Translations under genes and position numbers: made by a program
Shown: one piece after another, positions 25,183-34,025 of the stretch
Numbering within the stretch: the first letter of the stretch is position 1
Layout of the letters: the number at the start of each line of letters is the position of its first letter
Source of the DNA: an uncultured Burkholderiales bacterium
GTDB lineage: Bacteria; Pseudomonadota; Gammaproteobacteria; Burkholderiales; Burkholderiaceae_C
Reading direction: 5' to 3'
Length of the DNA: 64,000 bases
Assembly: GCA_937927685.1 (NCBI GenBank)
Contig: CALBSC010000077.1
Coordinates: forward strand, 124,001 to 188,000
Notes under the pieces: model-generated
What the model was told of the DNA's origin: nothing
The model's input: only the letters and a program-made list of their open reading frames with translations
The model's database searches: none

Positions 25183-25220
25183 GGCGCCACGTTCCCCTGT
25201 TGTTGCAGGGTGGTGGCGCT
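25183..25220. terminator. Strong hairpin between convergent genes, possible terminator
   Basis: GCGCCAC (25184-25190) pairs with GTGGCGC (25213-25219), and inside it CCCTG pairs with CAGGG (25206-25210). It is placed between the end of the cupin gene and the end of the convergent hydratase gene. There is no clear run of T on either side, so intrinsic termination is uncertain; it could also protect 3' ends. Confidence 0.35.
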
Positions 25221-25267
25221 TCAGGTCGCGGTGAGTTCAGGTCACGGTGAGTTCAGGTCACGATGAG
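25220..25267. repeat. Three tandem 16-bp repeats spanning the hydratase stop codon
   Basis: Units TTCAGGTCGCGGTGAG (25220-25235), TTCAGGTCACGGTGAG (25236-25251) and TTCAGGTCACGATGAG (25252-25267). Each carries TCA, the reverse complement of the TGA stop, so the last codons and stop of the reverse-strand hydratase gene are present three times. Only the innermost copy is translated. This looks like recent tandem duplication of a gene end. Confidence 0.8.
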
Positions 25268-26119
25268 TTCAATGGGCTCGAAACCCTCGAGTTCGTAACG
25301 CAGCACATCGCCTTGCTGCGGAAATTTGGACGATACCAGTGAACCCAGAATGCACACATCGCCGGCGCACAACTGCTCGCCGCGTGCGTTGGCTTCATTG
25401 GCCAACCAGGCCAGGGCCTTGAGCGGATGCCCCATCAGGTCGCGGCCCTGACCGCCACCCACGGAGGTGCCGTTGATGAACACCTCACCACGCAATTGGC
25501 CCAGGCCATCGTCGGCGGACACGTCAGAGGTGGTCAGCCATCGTCTCCACTGGGTATCCCAGCGGCCCAGCATGGCGCCTTCGTTCCAGGCGTTATCGGC
25601 CACCAGGTACAAGCCCAGACGGGCCAGTTGGGCGTAATCGGCGTTGCGGTCGTCGGCGATCTCCATGGCCGGGGCCACCCCCTGAACAGCGTTGATCACA
25701 CGCTGGGCCGTGTAGGGCGTGGTGCCTGCGGGCAGATCGCGAGACAGTTTCACGGCGATTTCAAACTCGACCAACAACCGGCCATAGTCACGTTGCCGCG
25801 TGTGCGCGGGCGCGCTCACCACCTGTCGCTGGTGCAAGCGACCTGCAATGGGCGCGTTCAGACCCACCATCTGCTGCATCACGGGGGTGGCCAGTGCAAT
25901 CTTCCAACCTGCGGTGGGACCGCATTCTTGTGACTTTCTTTGAACCAGGGCTTGTTGCACTTGCGTGGCTTGCTGAAGGTCGCGGACCTGTAAACCGGCT
26001 GGAGGCAGGTCAAAGCGGCGTTGGTGGCGGTGCTCATCGACCAACCAGTCGGCGATGCGAGAGGCGGAAAACCGCTGGGGTGTGGCGGCGATGGCAGAGC
26101 GAGATGTACGTGGGTTCAT
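25253..26119 (-). CDS. 2-keto-4-pentenoate hydratase/2-oxohepta-3-ene-1,7-dioate hydratase family protein
   Basis: A 288-residue member of the fumarylacetoacetate hydrolase-fold hydratases (MhpD, HpaH, XylJ family) that add water to 2-oxoalkenoates in meta-cleavage pathways. Family features are GPTAGWKIALATPVM near residue 70, LLVEFEIAVKLSRDLP with the metal-binding Glu residues near 120, and PAMEIADDRNADYAQL near 155. It would act on a ring-cleavage product, which supports an aromatic role for the island. Its stop lies in the tandem repeat at 25220-25267. Divergent genes are absent; the MFS gene starts a separate reverse-strand operon. Confidence 0.86.
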   Translation of the reverse strand: MNPRTSRSAIAATPQRFSASRIADWLVDEHRHQRRFDLPPAGLQVRDLQQATQVQQALVQRKSQECGPTAGWKIALATPVMQQMVGLNAPIAGRLHQRQVVSAPAHTRQRDYGRLLVEFEIAVKLSRDLPAGTTPYTAQRVINAVQGVAPAMEIADDRNADYAQLARLGLYLVADNAWNEGAMLGRWDTQWRRWLTTSDVSADDGLGQLRGEVFINGTSVGGGQGRDLMGHPLKALAWLANEANARGEQLCAGDVCILGSLVSSKFPQQGDVLRYELEGFEPIELIVT

Positions 26120-26203
26120 GCAAGATTCCCGATGATTCTGGTTGTCAGCTTATCAAAATCCGATGCCTGTGTCAGAAGCCACGCGCCAGCGCGCGCGGGT
26201 CAT

Positions 26204-27478
26204 TCATCGTGGGCGGTCTTCAAGCCACAGTGCCTGACGCCAGCGCAGTCCGATGGCCAGGGTCAGTACCATGCCCACCACGGCGTAGCCCGTCATGGTG
26301 GCCTGGAATCCCACGCGCTCAATCAAGGGTCCCGCCAGCATCAGGCCCACCGGCAATCCCCAGATGGCGAGGATGCGCATGCCCATCACACGGCCGCGGT
26401 AGGCTGGTTCGGTGGCTCGCAGCATCACGGCCGCCAGCGGTGTCATGCACAGGCTTTGGGCAAACCCGGCCAGGGCGAGCAGGGCCATGCCCGGGAGCAA
26501 GGTGCTTGTCTGGGCTTGAAAGGCGTTGGCCAGGAGCCAACCCATGGCGGAGACCAGCATCAGGGGTGCCGCGCCAAGATGTACCCGGTTGCTGCTGAGC
26601 ACCAGGGAACCCAGGAGTGCGCCGCTGGCGAAACTCGCACCCAGCCAGCCCAATCCGCCCTGACCCACACCGTAGATGTTTTTGGCGACAAAGGGCAACA
26701 GACCAATGAAGAGCGGAAAGGCCACGAGATTGGCGAGAAACGCCATGGACATGGCCCCCATGAGGGCCGGGCGCTGCCAGACGTACACGGCCGCGGAGCA
26801 CAAATCCTGCCAGGGGGACGCGACAGGTGGCTTTGGCCCGATCGCTGGTGCGGGGGCCTGGCCATTCGCCTGTTCGGGCGGGCTGGCACCTGGCGCGGTT
26901 TTTCCCGCGGGCACCACCTGGAGCGAGAGCACAAAACTCACCACATACAGCGAGGTCACCACCAGGTAGGCGGGGGCCATGCCAAACATGGCGACGACAC
27001 CGGCACCCGCCAGAGCGCCTGCGATCCGCGCCGAGTCCGAGGTGATGCGCGCGATGCCTAAGGCGCCCATGAGTTGTGAAGCGGGCAGGGTCTGGGCAAT
27101 CAGGGCATAGCGCATCACCATGTCGGAGGGGCGTACCAGGCCATTGAGTCCGGCAATGACCAGTACCGCCGTGGTACTGAGCGAGTCACTGGCGGCCAGG
27201 CAACCCAGCAACGCTGCCATGGCTGCATAGAGCGCTCGCGTCATCCACAACAGACGGCCATAGCCAAAACGGTCTCCCGCCACACCGAACAGGGGCGAGA
27301 CCAGCGACCCCAGATATTGCAAGGCGCCAAAAAAGACCAGCAACACCACCGATTCGGATTCGACCAGGATGTACCAGCCCAGAATCAGGACCTCCATCTC
27401 CACCGCCCACGAGGTGGCCAGGTCGGCCGGCCATTGGTACCGGAACGCACGCGACCGGAAGGGGGCCAGCACGCTCAC
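26204..27478 (-). CDS. MFS transporter (enterobactin-exporter/MFS_3-like)
   Basis: A 424-residue inner-membrane carrier with about twelve hydrophobic segments and a Pro/Ala-rich central cytoplasmic loop (around residues 195-225). The MFS motif-A region appears as GVAGDRFGYGRLLW near residue 65. Its GTG start overlaps the stop of the amidohydrolase gene by four bases, so it is the last gene of the BMP-transporter operon. The EntS-like family mostly exports siderophores or drugs; here it may export a product of the amidohydrolase. The direction of transport is inferred from the family only. Confidence 0.87.
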   Translation of the reverse strand: MSVLAPFRSRAFRYQWPADLATSWAVEMEVLILGWYILVESESVVLLVFFGALQYLGSLVSPLFGVAGDRFGYGRLLWMTRALYAAMAALLGCLAASDSLSTTAVLVIAGLNGLVRPSDMVMRYALIAQTLPASQLMGALGIARITSDSARIAGALAGAGVVAMFGMAPAYLVVTSLYVVSFVLSLQVVPAGKTAPGASPPEQANGQAPAPAIGPKPPVASPWQDLCSAAVYVWQRPALMGAMSMAFLANLVAFPLFIGLLPFVAKNIYGVGQGGLGWLGASFASGALLGSLVLSSNRVHLGAAPLMLVSAMGWLLANAFQAQTSTLLPGMALLALAGFAQSLCMTPLAAVMLRATEPAYRGRVMGMRILAIWGLPVGLMLAGPLIERVGFQATMTGYAVVGMVLTLAIGLRWRQALWLEDRPR

Positions 27479-29175
27479 GCACGCACCAGCCGACCGGGCA
27501 GGGCACCCGTGGCCTGTCCATCCTCCATCACGACCTGACCGGCCACCCAGGTTTGCACATAGCCACTGGCATGCTGGATCAGGCGCCGTCCACCCGCGGG
27601 CAAATCGTTGGTGATCGTGGGTCGCGTCAGGTTGAGTTGGGGGTAGTCGATGAGGTTGATGTCAGCGCGCAGACCAGGCAGCAAGGCGCCCCGGTCCTGC
27701 ATGCCCAGCGCCTGGGCGTTGCGCTGGGTTTGTCCATGGACCAGAAACTCCAGCGGCAACTTGTCTCCGCGTGTGCGGTCGCGGCCCCAGTGCGTCATCA
27801 GGAACGTGGGGTAGCTGGCATCGCAGATGTAACCGCAATGGGCGCCGGCGTCGCCCAGTCCGAACAAGGCGGCCGGGTGCGTCATCATCTCGCGCACCAC
27901 ATCCAGGTTCTGGTCGGTGTAGTTGTAAATCGGGAAATTGAATTTACGACGCCCCTCGTCCTCCAGCAGCATGTCATAGGCCACCTCGGGCGCGGGTCGG
28001 CCCTGTCGCTGCGCAATCGCAGCCACACTGTCCTCGGCGCGAGGTTCATAGTCAGAACGTTCGCCAATGGGGAAGAGCTTGTGGAAGTGCTGCGTGATGG
28101 TGTTCAGGCGGCGGTTGTCGGGGGCCTCAGCGGCCTCGGACAGGATGCGCGCACGCACAGACGGATCACGCATGCGACGCACGCGTTCGTCCAGCGGCAA
28201 GTCTGCGATGGCGAGGTAACTCGGCGCCAGGAAGAAGGGATGCATCGAGCATTCCAGGCCATGCACCATGCCCACAGGGCGGCACGCCACTTGTGCCCGC
28301 ACGCTCAGGCCACCGTCTCGCGCCAGGCTGGTGCGACGCAGCACCTCGCGCCAGCGTTGCGGCAGAAAGTCGTGCTGCAACAGCGTGAACGAAATGGGGC
28401 GACCACTTTGACGGGCGATCTCGCGAATCAGCTCAAACTCGCCGTCGAGATCATCAAAGTCGGAGATCAACTGGTTAACGCCCTTGCCGGTGCGACCCAT
28501 GGCGCGGGCAATGCCGATCAGTTCCTGCCCGGCCGCCTCCAGCGTGGGCACTGCCTGGCCCTGCTTGGTCCGATGGACCACGGTGCGTGAGGAACTGAAC
28601 CCGAGCGCCCCCGCGCTCACGGCTTCCTGGACCAGCCGTCCCATGGCATCGATGTCGTCCGGGGTGGCCGGTTCGCGTGCCGCTCCGCGCTCGCCCATGA
28701 CATAGACCCGCAAGGCGCAATGCGGCACCTGCGCCCCCACATCCATGATGCGGGGTCGACTGTCAAGCGCTTGCAGGTATTCAGGAAAGCTTTCCCAATC
28801 CCACTGCACCCCCTCGGACAGGACCACACCGGGGATGTCCTCCACCCCCTCCATCAAGTCCATCATCCACTGACGCTGGTGGACGCGCGAGGGGGCAAAT
28901 CCGACACCGCAATTGCCCATCACGGCCGTGGTCACCCCATGCCAGGACGAAGGCGTCATGAAGGCATCCCAGGTGGCCTGGCCATCGTAGTGGGTGTGGA
29001 TGTCTACCCAGCCCGGCGTGACCAGCAAGCCATCGGCCTGCACGGTGCGATGCGCTGGACCGTCGATGCGGCCGACCGCGGCGATGCGACCGTTGGAAAT
29101 GGCCACATCGGCGGTGAAGCCGGGCTTGCCGGTGCCGTCAATGACGGTACCACCTTTGATCAGCACGTCATGCAT
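27475..29175 (-). CDS. Amidohydrolase family protein, N-acyl-D-amino-acid deacylase-like
   Basis: A 566-residue metal-dependent amidohydrolase of the D-aminoacylase type. The metal site is built from DIHTHYDGQ (near residue 58), the bridging Cys in GNCGVGFAP (near residue 90), later His residues and the catalytic Asp in GDAGAHCGY (near residue 445). It starts with the small beta domain DVLIKGGTVIDGTG. Enzymes of this group remove acyl groups from N-acyl-D-amino acids or hydrolyse cyclic ureas. It is longer than classic D-aminoacylase (about 480). It follows the BMP receptor gene by 48 bp and overlaps the MFS gene, hinting that the imported compound is its substrate. Confidence 0.87.
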   Translation of the reverse strand: MHDVLIKGGTVIDGTGKPGFTADVAISNGRIAAVGRIDGPAHRTVQADGLLVTPGWVDIHTHYDGQATWDAFMTPSSWHGVTTAVMGNCGVGFAPSRVHQRQWMMDLMEGVEDIPGVVLSEGVQWDWESFPEYLQALDSRPRIMDVGAQVPHCALRVYVMGERGAAREPATPDDIDAMGRLVQEAVSAGALGFSSSRTVVHRTKQGQAVPTLEAAGQELIGIARAMGRTGKGVNQLISDFDDLDGEFELIREIARQSGRPISFTLLQHDFLPQRWREVLRRTSLARDGGLSVRAQVACRPVGMVHGLECSMHPFFLAPSYLAIADLPLDERVRRMRDPSVRARILSEAAEAPDNRRLNTITQHFHKLFPIGERSDYEPRAEDSVAAIAQRQGRPAPEVAYDMLLEDEGRRKFNFPIYNYTDQNLDVVREMMTHPAALFGLGDAGAHCGYICDASYPTFLMTHWGRDRTRGDKLPLEFLVHGQTQRNAQALGMQDRGALLPGLRADINLIDYPQLNLTRPTITNDLPAGGRRLIQHASGYVQTWVAGQVVMEDGQATGALPGRLVRA

Positions 29176-29223
29176 ACGACTCCTTGCAAGCGTTCAGAGG
29201 GTTCCAGTGTGTTGCATCAACGC

Positions 29224-30360
29224 TTACTTGGCACCACCGGGTACTTTGCCTTCCACGCCCTTGACGAAGAAGTTGACGCCACCCAGGAACTTGTCATCGG
29301 CCACTTCGTCTTTCTTGAGCACAGCCTTGCCGGTGTTGTCGTTGATGGGGCCTTTCCAGATGGCAAAGCTGCCGTCACGCAAGCCCTTCTTGACCTCGTC
29401 GATGCGTGTCTTGGTGTCTGCGGGAACGTCGTCGGCGATGGAGACCAGATCGATGGCCCCTTCTTTCACGCCCCACCACACGGCACTGCCACCGGTCCAC
29501 TTGCCTTCCAGCGCATCACGGGTGGCCGCCACATAGTACGGCCCCCAGTTGATGACGGCCGAGGCCAGGTGAGCCTTGGGACCATAGGCCGTCATGTCGG
29601 AGTCCCAGCCAAAGGCGCGCTTGCCTTTGTCCTGAGCAGTCTTGAGCACAGCGGGCGAGTCGGTGTTCTGGAACAGCACGTCAGCGCCGCCATTGATGAG
29701 CGAGGTGGCGGCTTCGGTTTCCTTGGGCGGATTGAACCATTCATTCACCCACACCACCTTGGTCTTCACTTTCGGGTTACTGCTTTGAGCCCCCAGGGTA
29801 AAGCTGTTGATGTTGCGAATGACTTCAGGAATGGGAATGGACGCGACCACACCCAGTGTGTTGGATTGAGTCATCTTGCCCGCGATGATGCCGGCCATGT
29901 AGGCGCCCTCGTAGGTGCGGCTGTCATAGGTGCGCATGTTGGGCGCTTGCTTGTAGCCGGTGGCGTGTTCAAATTTGATCTCGGACTTGTCGGCAGCCAC
30001 CTTGAGCATGGGCTCCATGTAACCAAAGGTGGTGCCAAAGATGAGTTTGTTGCCCTGGCCGGCCAGGTCACGCAGCACACGCTCGGCATCGGCCGACTCG
30101 GGCACGTTCTCCACAAAGGAGGTGGCCACCTTGTCGCCAAATTCCTTTTCGATCGCCTTGCGACCGTTGTCATGCGCAAAGGTCCATCCACCATCGCCCA
30201 CCGGGCCCACATAGGCAAAGGCGATTTTCAGTGGCTCGGCCTTGGCAGCAGCGGCAGCTGCCGGGGCTTCTTCCTTCTTGGCACAGCCCAGCAGAGCCGC
30301 TGAAGCCACGGCGCCCAGCGCCAGCGCTTTGATCCAGGTGCGTTTGTTCACAGTTGTCAT
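29224..30360 (-). CDS. BMP-family ABC transporter substrate-binding lipoprotein
   Basis: A 378-residue periplasmic receptor of the basic membrane protein (Bmp/Med/NupN) family, whose known ligands include purine nucleosides. The ATG at 30360 has GAGG upstream; the frame to 30381 is less likely. A lipobox LLGC near residue 25 followed by charged and Ala-rich residues shows it is lipid-anchored. The mature domain has FAYVGPVGDGGWTFAHDNGRKA (key residues G-D-G-G-W near the N-terminus) and GWDSDMTAYGP. It follows two permeases and an ATPase on the same strand, forming a full importer. Confidence 0.93.
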   Translation of the reverse strand: MTTVNKRTWIKALALGAVASAALLGCAKKEEAPAAAAAAKAEPLKIAFAYVGPVGDGGWTFAHDNGRKAIEKEFGDKVATSFVENVPESADAERVLRDLAGQGNKLIFGTTFGYMEPMLKVAADKSEIKFEHATGYKQAPNMRTYDSRTYEGAYMAGIIAGKMTQSNTLGVVASIPIPEVIRNINSFTLGAQSSNPKVKTKVVWVNEWFNPPKETEAATSLINGGADVLFQNTDSPAVLKTAQDKGKRAFGWDSDMTAYGPKAHLASAVINWGPYYVAATRDALEGKWTGGSAVWWGVKEGAIDLVSIADDVPADTKTRIDEVKKGLRDGSFAIWKGPINDNTGKAVLKKDEVADDKFLGGVNFFVKGVEGKVPGGAK

Positions 30361-30402
30361 CGTGGGTCCTCGGTGGGTCATAAAAAATAGACAGGCGACA
30401 GG

Positions 30403-31326
30403 TCAATGGCTGCCGGGATGAAAGGGCTTGCCCAAGGAGAGTGGCATATGCAACTTGATCCAGGCCGGGCGTCTTGACATCACAGCCAACACACCAATGG
30501 TAGCAAGATAAGGCAACATGCTCAGCCACTGACTGGGCACCTCAACACCGCTGGCCTGGAGGTGGAACTGCAGCATGGTCACGCCGCCAAACAAGTAGGC
30601 ACCGAGCAAGACCCGCGCGGGTCGCCAGGTGGCAAACGTGGTCAAGGCCAGGGCAATCCAGCCCTTGCCGGCAATCATGCCTTCCACCCACAGCGGGGTG
30701 TACACAATCGAGACATAGGCACCGGCCAGCCCGCATAAGCCACCGCCGGTCACCACGGCGAGCATCCGGATGGACCGCACGGGATAGCCCAGGGCATGGG
30801 CTGCTGCCGGCGACTCACCCACGCTGCGCACGATCAGACCAGCCCGGGTGCGGTCCAGAAACCAGATCAGGGTCAGGGTAAACACCAGCACCGCGTACAC
30901 CATGGGGTGATGCTGAAAAAAGGCCGGCCCGATCCAGGGCAGATCGGACAGCACCGGGACGCTGAACTGCAACCGCTCCGGTAGCTTGGCTTGGACGTAG
31001 GGCGTGCCCAGAAATGCAGACAAGCCCCCGCCGAACAGGCTGAGTGCCAATCCAGTGGCGTAGGGATTGGTGTTGAGCCAGATGACGAGCACGCCCAACA
31101 GGGACGCGAGCGCCGCCCCCGCGGCAAAACCGGCCATGAGCCCCAGGCTGTCGCTGCCCGTGTGCACCACGGTGGCAAAGCCGGCGATGCCGGCGCACAG
31201 CATCATGCCTTCAGCCCCCAGGTTGATGACGCCGGCCTTCTCGTTGATGAGTAAGCCCAGGGAGGCGATGGCCAGCACCGTGCCGGCGTGCAGGGTGGCG
31301 GCGAGCAGCAGGGCGTACGTGTCCAT
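30403..31326 (-). CDS. ABC transporter permease, BMP/nucleoside type (NupQ/YufQ-like)
   Basis: A 307-residue membrane protein of the BPD_transp_2 family. The motif LLINEKAGVINLGAEGMML near residue 28 and SVGESPAAAHALGYPV (the cytoplasmic coupling segment) near residue 190 are characteristic. The ATG at 31326 has GGAG upstream and overlaps the TGA of the preceding permease gene (TGATG), which indicates coupled translation. It is one half of the transport channel. Confidence 0.93.
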   Translation of the reverse strand: MDTYALLLAATLHAGTVLAIASLGLLINEKAGVINLGAEGMMLCAGIAGFATVVHTGSDSLGLMAGFAAGAALASLLGVLVIWLNTNPYATGLALSLFGGGLSAFLGTPYVQAKLPERLQFSVPVLSDLPWIGPAFFQHHPMVYAVLVFTLTLIWFLDRTRAGLIVRSVGESPAAAHALGYPVRSIRMLAVVTGGGLCGLAGAYVSIVYTPLWVEGMIAGKGWIALALTTFATWRPARVLLGAYLFGGVTMLQFHLQASGVEVPSQWLSMLPYLATIGVLAVMSRRPAWIKLHMPLSLGKPFHPGSH

Positions 31327-32399
31327 CAGGGGGCTCCTCGCGCACGTCCAGTCCAACGCAGTTGGACATGCATGAGCACATCACACGCCAGCAGACAAAA
31401 CAGCAGCAAACCCTGAAACACACCCGTGATGGATTTGGGCAAGCCCATCCGCGATTGGGCCAACTCCCCGCCGATGTAGAGCATGCTCATCAGCAGGGCG
31501 GACAACACCAGCCCCACCGGATGCAATCGCCCCACAAAGGCCACGATGATGGCGCCAAATCCATAGCCCACGGGAACGTAGGGGGTGAGCTGACCCAGGG
31601 GACCGGCCACCTCCAACGCGCCAGCCAGGCCGGCCAGACCGCCCGAGACCAGCATCGCGGTCCACAACGCGCGGCTGGAGGACAGGCCGGCATAGCGCGC
31701 GGCCAGGGGTGCCAGGCCGCTGACACTCAACCCCCACCCAGCACGGGTACGAAACAGAAACAACCACAAGCCCACGACGCCCAGCAAGGCCAGCAGCCAT
31801 CCCACCGTGACCCGCGAACCGTTGAACAGGCGTGGAATCTGGGTGACTTTGTCGAAGGTTTGGGTCTGGGGGAAGTTATAGCCACCCGGGTCTTTCCAGG
31901 GGCCATAGACCAGGTAGTTGAGCAGGTGAATGGCCACATACACCAGCATCAGGCTGACCAAAATTTCATTGGCGTTGAAGCGGTCGCGCAGCAGCGCGGT
32001 GATGGCCGCCCACCCCATGCCGCCCAGGACCCCTGCCAACACCACGGGAATCACCACCCACGGCCCTTGATCGGGCGTGACCTGCAGAGCCACCCAGGTG
32101 GCTGCAACAGCCCCCAGCACATACTGCCCCTCGGCCCCGATATTCCAGACATTGGAGCGGTAGGCCACCGTGAGCCCCGTGGCGATCAGGAGCAGGGGCG
32201 TGGCCTTGACCATCAACTCGCCCAACGCGTAAGGCGTTCGGATGGGTTCCCAGAAAAACACGGCCAGGCCACGCACCGGGTCTTTGCCCAGCGCCGTCAG
32301 CAACAGCGTCCCGATCACGAGTGTGAGCCCGAGTGCCAGCAACGGCGACAGCACTGACCAGGCGGCAGAAGGTTGGGGGCGGGGCTGAAGACGGATCAT
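31326..32399 (-). CDS. ABC transporter permease, BMP/nucleoside type (NupP/YufP-like)
   Basis: A 357-residue membrane protein pairing with the permease above. The ATG at 32399 gives the N-terminus MIRLQPRPQPSAAW; the longer open frame to 32468 overlaps the ATPase gene and is rejected. The motif YRSNVWNIGAEGQYVLGAV near residue 80 and the coupling segment GWGLSVSGLAPLAARYAGLS near residue 220 fit the family. It lies 16 bp after the ATPase gene. Confidence 0.92.
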   Translation of the reverse strand: MIRLQPRPQPSAAWSVLSPLLALGLTLVIGTLLLTALGKDPVRGLAVFFWEPIRTPYALGELMVKATPLLLIATGLTVAYRSNVWNIGAEGQYVLGAVAATWVALQVTPDQGPWVVIPVVLAGVLGGMGWAAITALLRDRFNANEILVSLMLVYVAIHLLNYLVYGPWKDPGGYNFPQTQTFDKVTQIPRLFNGSRVTVGWLLALLGVVGLWLFLFRTRAGWGLSVSGLAPLAARYAGLSSSRALWTAMLVSGGLAGLAGALEVAGPLGQLTPYVPVGYGFGAIIVAFVGRLHPVGLVLSALLMSMLYIGGELAQSRMGLPKSITGVFQGLLLFCLLACDVLMHVQLRWTGRARGAP

Positions 32400-32415
32400 G
32401 GCGGTCGATGCGAGG

Positions 32416-33942
32416 TCATGCCGTGTGCGCGCGCGCACCGGTTGCGGTTGTCTCGGGCCACAGGCCACTCATCCAGGCGCCGATCTGCTCAGGGCTGGCG
32501 TGCGCCCGGTCCACGGGGGGGGAGAGTCGACCTTGCGACATCACGACCAGGCGATCCGACAACTCGAACAACTCGTCCAGTTCATCACTCACCACCAACA
32601 CCGCACAACCCTGGTCACGCAGCGCCAGGAGGCTGGCGCGAATTTGAGCGGCCGCCCCCACATCCACGCCCCACGTGGGTTGAGACACCAGCAACAACCG
32701 GGGTTGCGCGTCCATTTCACGTCCGACGATGTACTTTTGCAAATTGCCCCCGGACAGTGACCGGGCCAGGGCTTGAGGACCGCTGGCCTGGATGCGAAAA
32801 CGCTCGATCAAGGCTTGAGCCCCCTGTTGCAGGGCCGTGCGGTTGAGCCAGCCGCCTGGACCCACGCCGATGTCACGGGTGAGCAGCAGATTCAACGCCA
32901 GCGAGTGTTCGGGCACGGCGCCGCGTCCGAGCCGCTCCTCGGGCACGCTGTACAAGCCCAAGCGTCTGCGTTGCTGGGGGTCGAGATGGCCCACGGCCAC
33001 CCCGTCTATGCGGATGTGCTCTGCAGCAGCGCGGACGTCTTCACCGGACAGCGCTGCCATGAGCTCTCGTTGGCCATTGCCCGAGACACCGGCGATGCCC
33101 ACCACCTCGCCTTGCCGAACCTGCAAATGCACTTGCTCCAGCGTCACACCAAACGGATCATCAGGGGGCAGGGACAAACCCTCCACCGTCAACAGCAGCG
33201 GGCCGGGTGTGCGTTCACGATGCACCAGGGCGGGAGGCTCCTGTCCCATCATCAGTCGACTGAGCGATGCGGGTGTTTCATGACGGGGATCACATTCGCC
33301 CACCACACGACCGCTGCGCATCACGGTGCAGCGGTGACACAGCGCTTGAATTTCATGCAACTTGTGGCTGATGTAGAGAATGCTGCAGCCTTGTGACGCC
33401 AAGCGTCTGAGCACCACAAACAGTTTGTCCACCGCCTGGGGTGTCAGCACCGAGGTGGGCTCGTCCAGTATCAGCAACTGGGGTTGACCCAGCAGGGCGC
33501 GGATGATTTCGACGCGCTGCTTTTCTCCCACACTGAGCGTGTGCACGGGACGGTCGGGGTCGATGTCCAGTCCGTAATCGGTGGCGATATCGACAATGCG
33601 CTGTCGGGTACCGTCGAGCGATTGATCCGTGCCCAGCCCCAGCCACACGTTGTGAGCCACAGTCAGCGTGTCAAACAGGCTGAAGTGCTGAAACACCATG
33701 GCGATACCCTTGGATCGCGCCTGCTGGGGATGGTGTGCCGTCAGCACCTCATCACGGTAGATCAGGTGGCCCGCATCGGGTTGCACCAGCCCGTAGATGA
33801 TTTTCATCAGGGTGGATTTGCCCGCGCCGTTCTCACCCAGGACGGCGTGGATCTCGCCGGGCTCCAGCGTCAGGGACACGCCATCGTTGGCGACAACCGA
33901 TGGATAGCGCTTGGTGATCCCATTCAGTTGGAGCAGAGGCAT
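32416..33942 (-). CDS. ABC transporter ATP-binding protein with two nucleotide-binding domains (NupO/YufO-like)
   Basis: A 508-residue tandem ATPase of the carbohydrate/nucleoside uptake group. The first domain is intact: GENGAGKSTLMKI, LSVGEKQRVEIIRAL and LLILDEPTSVL. The second domain is degenerate, with GVSGNGQRELMAAL in place of Walker A and LLLVSQPTWGVDVG at Walker B, while its LSGGNLQKYIVGREM signature is clear. One active and one degenerate site is normal for this group. It is the first gene of a six-gene reverse-strand operon running to 26204. Confidence 0.93.
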   Translation of the reverse strand: MPLLQLNGITKRYPSVVANDGVSLTLEPGEIHAVLGENGAGKSTLMKIIYGLVQPDAGHLIYRDEVLTAHHPQQARSKGIAMVFQHFSLFDTLTVAHNVWLGLGTDQSLDGTRQRIVDIATDYGLDIDPDRPVHTLSVGEKQRVEIIRALLGQPQLLILDEPTSVLTPQAVDKLFVVLRRLASQGCSILYISHKLHEIQALCHRCTVMRSGRVVGECDPRHETPASLSRLMMGQEPPALVHRERTPGPLLLTVEGLSLPPDDPFGVTLEQVHLQVRQGEVVGIAGVSGNGQRELMAALSGEDVRAAAEHIRIDGVAVGHLDPQQRRRLGLYSVPEERLGRGAVPEHSLALNLLLTRDIGVGPGGWLNRTALQQGAQALIERFRIQASGPQALARSLSGGNLQKYIVGREMDAQPRLLLVSQPTWGVDVGAAAQIRASLLALRDQGCAVLVVSDELDELFELSDRLVVMSQGRLSPPVDRAHASPEQIGAWMSGLWPETTATGARAHTA

Positions 33943-34025
33943 GAAAATCTCAGGGAGGCGGCAATCCCTTCGATTTTGTCATTCTTTTGGCCGGGGTGCG
34001 CCGACGGCCCATGGGTGTCACCCCT

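Noticed and set aside
28720..30303. 527-codon open frame on the forward strand
   Set aside because: Antisense to the amidohydrolase and BMP receptor genes; composition is typical of a shadow frame.
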